Part shown: positions 59,750 through 64,000 of the stretch, in pieces | Layout of the letters: every line of letters begins with the position of its first letter | Numbering within the stretch: the stretch's first letter is position 1 | NCBI GenBank assembly: GCA_958496175.1 | Contig: OY292274.1 | Span: 2,542,001-2,606,000 of the forward strand | From: Sisyra terminalis | Taxonomy: Eukaryota > Arthropoda > Insecta > Neuroptera > Sisyridae | Length of the DNA: 64,000 bases | Direction of reading: 5' to 3' | Notes under the pieces: generated by a model | Seen by the model: the letters and a program-made list of their open reading frames with translations, nothing else | Told to the model about the DNA's origin: nothing | The model's database searches: none | Position numbers and translations under genes: made by a program

Positions 59750-60525
59750 ACACACACATGTCAATGTAAGTAAACAGTAGCCAATGAGATTTAATGGTGT
59801 TCATTTGTTTTAATTATTAAAATTTCGAAAATTCCACGAAACCACTCCGATACTCAAGCCAAAATCAATACATATATAAATTGTATTATACGTAAACGCA
59901 ATATGGAATGTTTTGTGCATTGAAGTGCATTGGGGCCTCTATCAATGAATTATAATTTATGACTTGGATTTAAAAATACTAAAAAAAGACAGCAAAAATC
60001 TAGGAATTAAATATACATAACCGGAAAAAACGTTTCATTACAAAGGAAGACAAACACAATAATTAACTGAAATTATTATTACAGTTTAGTAGATTAATTA
60101 ATATAGAAAACATAGTAAAAAAGTGCTATAATTAGATTTGACTTTGTAAAATAAAACTCGAATAAAATAGTTCTTGATTTGATTACCTGATCATTAAATT
60201 AACATCTCTATACCTGAAATTATTTTCTTTTTTATGAGTTTATTTTTGGATTCATATTCAGATAAACAAGAGTGGAACTAAGCACGGAGGCTTATTTTAT
60301 TATTTATTTTTTTCTATATACTACCATTTTAAAAATTATTAAAAAAATAAGTCAATATTTTTTAACCATAAAAAACTTTAAAATTTCATTATAGAGCCAT
60401 ACCAAAATTTTCTTAGTATTTTTTTTTAAAGTGTAATTATTTTATTGATGTCTCAAATCGATAGAGTTGTTAAACTCTAATTCGTAAAAAAATAAATAAT
60501 AAATAGAAGGAAATGATACAAAGAG
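59750..60525. other. AT-rich sequence, nothing recognised
   Basis: No gene or element end is recognised before the HSE-like cluster. Confidence 0.35.
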
Positions 60526-60529
60526 TGAA

Positions 60530-60676
60530 GAATATTCTGAATTGTTCCAAATATTAAACGAAAAGAATAACAATTTGAGCAACGAAATGGAAAGAGGTTA
60601 AATAAGTTTGAACAAATTCTATGAATTTCAGAACAATCTCGAATATTCTCGACTCAGGCCTCAATTCTTATATAAA
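60530..60676 (+). promoter_or_regulatory. Second HSE plus TATA promoter-like cluster
   Basis: GAATATTC at 60530-60537 and a TTC in phase at 60545-60547 form one HSE-like group. GAATATTCTCGA at 60641-60652, with a GAA at 60631, forms a second. TATATAAA follows at 60669-60676, then an A-rich leader with AACCAAAAGTGACAA. AATAAA occurs at about 60802. The layout resembles a heat-shock gene promoter, but no heat-shock frame follows; a solo LTR with promoter and polyadenylation signal is an alternative. Confidence 0.4.
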
Positions 60677-60849
60677 GATCTCCAGGTATATACAGTATAA
60701 AAAAGTTCATTTAACAGTGAAGTTCAATACAATAAAGATAAACCAAAAGTGACAATTGTTTCTTTAATTGTTACTTTGTAATAAATTAGTTTGTATTGTT
60801 CAATAAAGAAATAAACATTTATATAAATTAATCGTTATTGTTGTGTTAA

Positions 60850-63800
60850 ACACAAATCCAACGAAATTTGTCGACACAAATAAGTAAAAACATAATGGTA
60901 CCTACCTACTTATTAATTAATGATTAAATATATATCTCCAGGTCGATGACGTTTTTTTTTGTTATTGATTTATACTATTTTAATTCACGTAATCGAGGAA
61001 CGAGTTCACTTAAAGTTGAATTAGTGGCCATCGAAAAAAGGTGAAGATTCGATTTACAAGTTTTACCAGCTTTATAAACTTTATAATCTATAAGATTTAT
61101 AAACTTTTTTTAAACAACACTTGAATATGAATTAAATATTGAACCCCTGATGTAGCACTATGCAACAAAACCATTTCTTTTTGTTCAAAAGTGTTTTACA
61201 CAACTTGAGGAAAATTTCATTTTTTATTCGACCGGGTTTAATATGTAAGAAACAATAGTTCAAGTCTTGCACCCCAATTCTTGATCAAACTCGTCTCCAG
61301 ATCAATTTATTTATTTATTTTTGCCAATTAAAAGGTAAGAAATCAGTAATTGAATGAAAAGAAAAACAAGTTTTACTTAAACTGTTCTTGGTATTAATAA
61401 TTATATAAAAATAGCATTTTGGAGATACGAATAATAGATTTTTGTAAATGGAAAAAAATAAAATTTGTTTGTATTCCTCAACAAGGTAATAAAATTTATT
61501 ATTAATATTGTTAACGTTTTTTGTGTCACGCTTATGAAGTAGCGAGTATCTTCTATAAATATTGCCATTAAAAATTATCTTTTTGAGATTTAAAACAATT
61601 TGAATACGAAAATTATTATTTTAAAGTCTTCTTCTCATTGAATTGTTCTACAATGTTATGTTATTATATTATACATTTATAGCATACATTAATTATTTTC
61701 TTAAAGAAGCTTCATTATCTGGCAATTTTCTCAAAAAGCTTCGTTATAAATTATTTAAAAAAAAATTGAGACAAACACTCAAATTAAATGACGAAAAATT
61801 CCTTTTGAATAATGCTTGGAATTTTGTAATCATTAACAATTTATCCAATAAAGCTCACGCTTATAAATTCTTTCGAAATTGAAGTGATATCTCATTAGTG
61901 TAACGAGCTACCGTAGATTGCATTTATGAAGTGTATCAGAATATATTAGAGGCACTTCAACAAGCATCTACTGAAAGGCAATATGATTTCAATAAAACCA
62001 AATAGCATAGTTTCATTTTTCTCGTGAAGAGTCTAAATTCCAAAGCAACTTTGTTTGTTTCCAAAGCAACTTTTGTTTCCAAACATAACAACCTGTATAG
62101 TATATAATTTCCTCGAACTTTCTTCGTATGAAATAATGAGATAGTTTGTTTTGTTTATGTTTTCCCGAGAAATTGAAACCCTTAACTTTATTGCGAGAGT
62201 TTATGACAACGTATCGTTCCATGTCCTGTAATAAGAATTCCAAAGAGACAACATTGAAGCTTCGTTTTTCAATTCATCATTCCGCTATTGAAGCATTCTT
62301 AACTTTTATTTTTCTAAAGGAGCATTAATTTTAATTTCTCAACTCAATTTTAATTTGCTCAAGCAAAGTTTGAAAATTTACCATTTAAATATTCCGTAGC
62401 CAAATTGTCGAAGAATACACAACTGGCATTAAATTAACATGGATGCTATTCAAAACATAGGTATGCATTTACTGTTTATGTCTTTATTTCGATAACCAAC
62501 TGGATAGTTCTTAACATGAACATAATAAATAATTTGAGTTATAACAGCTAATTCAAAATTTAGGGAAAAATAAGAACAAAATAATTACCATAAAATTGAA
62601 TTTTAAAAACTAGTTTTAGTCAGACATCACAGCTACACATTCAAAGCTTAAACAAAAAATTGCAACTTTAATTACGATTTATCCATGTATGACGTTTCAT
62701 CCCTTACATTCTACACACGTGATACTGAAAATGACTAAAATGAGTTCAGGCATAATCAATATCACTACAATACTATTTCCACCGAAATATCACAACCGAA
62801 AATTTTCGCAATTACAATATAGTGCATTGCAATAATTACAGTAACGGAAAGTTAATACGATGGTGATAATAGATCAAATGCACATTTTATGGTTTATGTT
62901 TCAATCGATAAAAGATGTTATTAAAATGGTAAAAACCAATTTTAGGATCAAAAAAATTTATATTTTGGGAGAATTTTTTTTTAACATTAATGAGCAAATG
63001 AAAGTCCGAAAACGATAAGTGCGCTCGTGGGTCATCTGTGATGTCACAGTCCGTTTTTTAAAACTAAAATATAAACATATCATTGAGCGGTTATCATAAA
63101 AACAATAACAATTTACATAATTTTTCATATTTTCCAGCACAGTAATGACTTTTGTACCGTAAAAATTACCCTCATTTTTTTTTACTTAATAGAAATTAAT
63201 TGTGTTTAGTGTGTGTAAAAACTAAACTTTTCATTATTGAAAGTCTGAGTCTTTTAATACAACTAATAAAAAGTATTTTTCCAAACAATCAAATTATACT
63301 TAATTGCAATTTGATGCAAGATCCAGAGAATAATTTTTGTAGGAATTAAAAACTATTGACGTAGCCGGAAAATGGGGAAAATATTATTTATTTTTAATAG
63401 AATTTAATACGAATAGAAAACTTTATTTTCGCAATCTAAATTATATCTGAAATTTAGAGAAAGTATAATGAATAATTTTCTGATAGTTCAACAATGATGA
63501 ATTAATCGAAAAGGGTAGAAAAAAACCATAGAACGGCTCCAAAAAAATATTTGGACTATTTTCGGAAGGTATGTTAGAACTTAAATAATTTGTTCCCACT
63601 CCAACCTTAAGTTTTCAATTATAAATATTTTTATTTCCAAATTAAGCGAAGAAAATAATTAATCAGAAAATATTTTTTCCTCTCAACAATGAGTTTTGAC
63701 TTAAATTTAACATATTATGAAAAATTTAGAAAAAGTCATAGAAAAGCCAATGAAAAATCATTCCCAGAAAAGTATTAGGACCTTTTTTGGACAGTGTTTT

Positions 63801-64000
63801 GGTACTCAAATGATACGTTCATAGTCGAAGTTTCAACTTTCTTTGTCGTTATATTTACAAATAAATCTTAAAAAAAAAACGTAAAGTAAAAAAAATAAAC
63901 AATAAATGAACAATAAATGAACCAATTTGACTGAAATTTGGATATATCATGTACGCATGTTAAAGCGATCTTCAAAAAAATAACAGCTGTTAATCTTTGT
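60850..64000. other. AT-rich sequence, minor repeats only
   Basis: CCAAAGCAACTTT is repeated in tandem at about 62040-62075, and AACAATAAATG at about 63899-63918. A possible MITE end related to 47988 lies near 62715-62750. The frame at 61643-61882 (79 codons) shows no family motif. No gene is supported. Confidence 0.35.

Noticed and set aside
63500..63830. A diverged tandem duplication (similar GAAAA...GGACTATTTT and GGACCTTTTTTGGA segments)
   Set aside because: The similarity is short and A/T-driven; I cannot align it convincingly by eye.
1..64000. CRISPR arrays, operons, ribosome binding sites
   Set aside because: No regularly spaced repeats and no bacterial gene structure; the element content is that of an animal nuclear genome.

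Overview
The window looks like repeat-rich, intergenic or deep-intronic DNA from an arthropod nuclear genome, most likely an insect with a large, AT-rich genome (host background well over 65% A+T by eye). No complete host protein gene can be supported. The evidence for an arthropod is the mix of mobile elements: mariner-type DD41D transposase relics, hAT miniature elements with perfect 8-bp target duplications, short Helitrons with A|TC...CTAG|T ends, Jockey and CR1-like LINE fragments, a Penelope-like element with a GIY-YIG endonuclease, and a tRNA-derived SINE. I cannot name the species.

Layout. 1-9.1 kb: a degraded Helitron end, a nested composite repeat (2835-5265) holding a foldback palindrome and a 1.1-kb Helitron, a 1.7-kb foldback element, and a LINE C-terminal relic. 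9.7-14.4 kb: an intact hAT MITE, a SINE, a frameshifted CR1-like LINE reverse transcriptase and a PHD-like zinc-finger relic. 15.7-22.1 kb: two copies of a foldback family ending GGGTGTCCG, on either side of the first DD41D relic. 23.4-28.3 kb: a Jockey-type ORF2 scrap, hammerhead-like inverted motifs, an orphan heat-shock-type promoter, a gag-like ORF1 in several frames, a Helitron, and a LINE 3' end with a hairpin and A-rich tail. 30.3-33.1 kb: two more Helitrons in opposite orientations. 35.6-38.5 kb: a hAT transposase C-terminus, a Penelope-like element with an internal inversion, a hammerhead motif and another Helitron. 40.1-43.5 kb: half a foldback element and the second hAT MITE. 46-48.4 kb: a second SINE copy, a strong juxtaposed splice acceptor/donor on the minus strand, and a MITE with TGACGTCA palindromes. 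49.3-59.8 kb: the second and third DD41D relics, a high-GC Jockey reverse transcriptase, a near-complete foldback element and a reversed Helitron. 60.5-60.7 kb: a second HSE plus TATA promoter-like cluster. The rest is AT-rich sequence with no recognisable feature.

How the parts relate. Nothing here forms a metabolic or cellular pathway. The short elements look mobilised in trans: the DD41D family spread after losing its N-terminal half and its first catalytic Asp; the hAT MITEs, foldbacks and Helitrons show no coding capacity; and the gag-bearing LINE shows no reverse transcriptase between its ORF1 and 3' end. The observations most worth following up are the candidate recursive splice site at 47044/47045 (minus), the two heat-shock-type promoters without an hsp gene, the hammerhead motifs tied to Penelope-like and foldback elements, and the apparent base-pair covariation in a LINE 3' hairpin.
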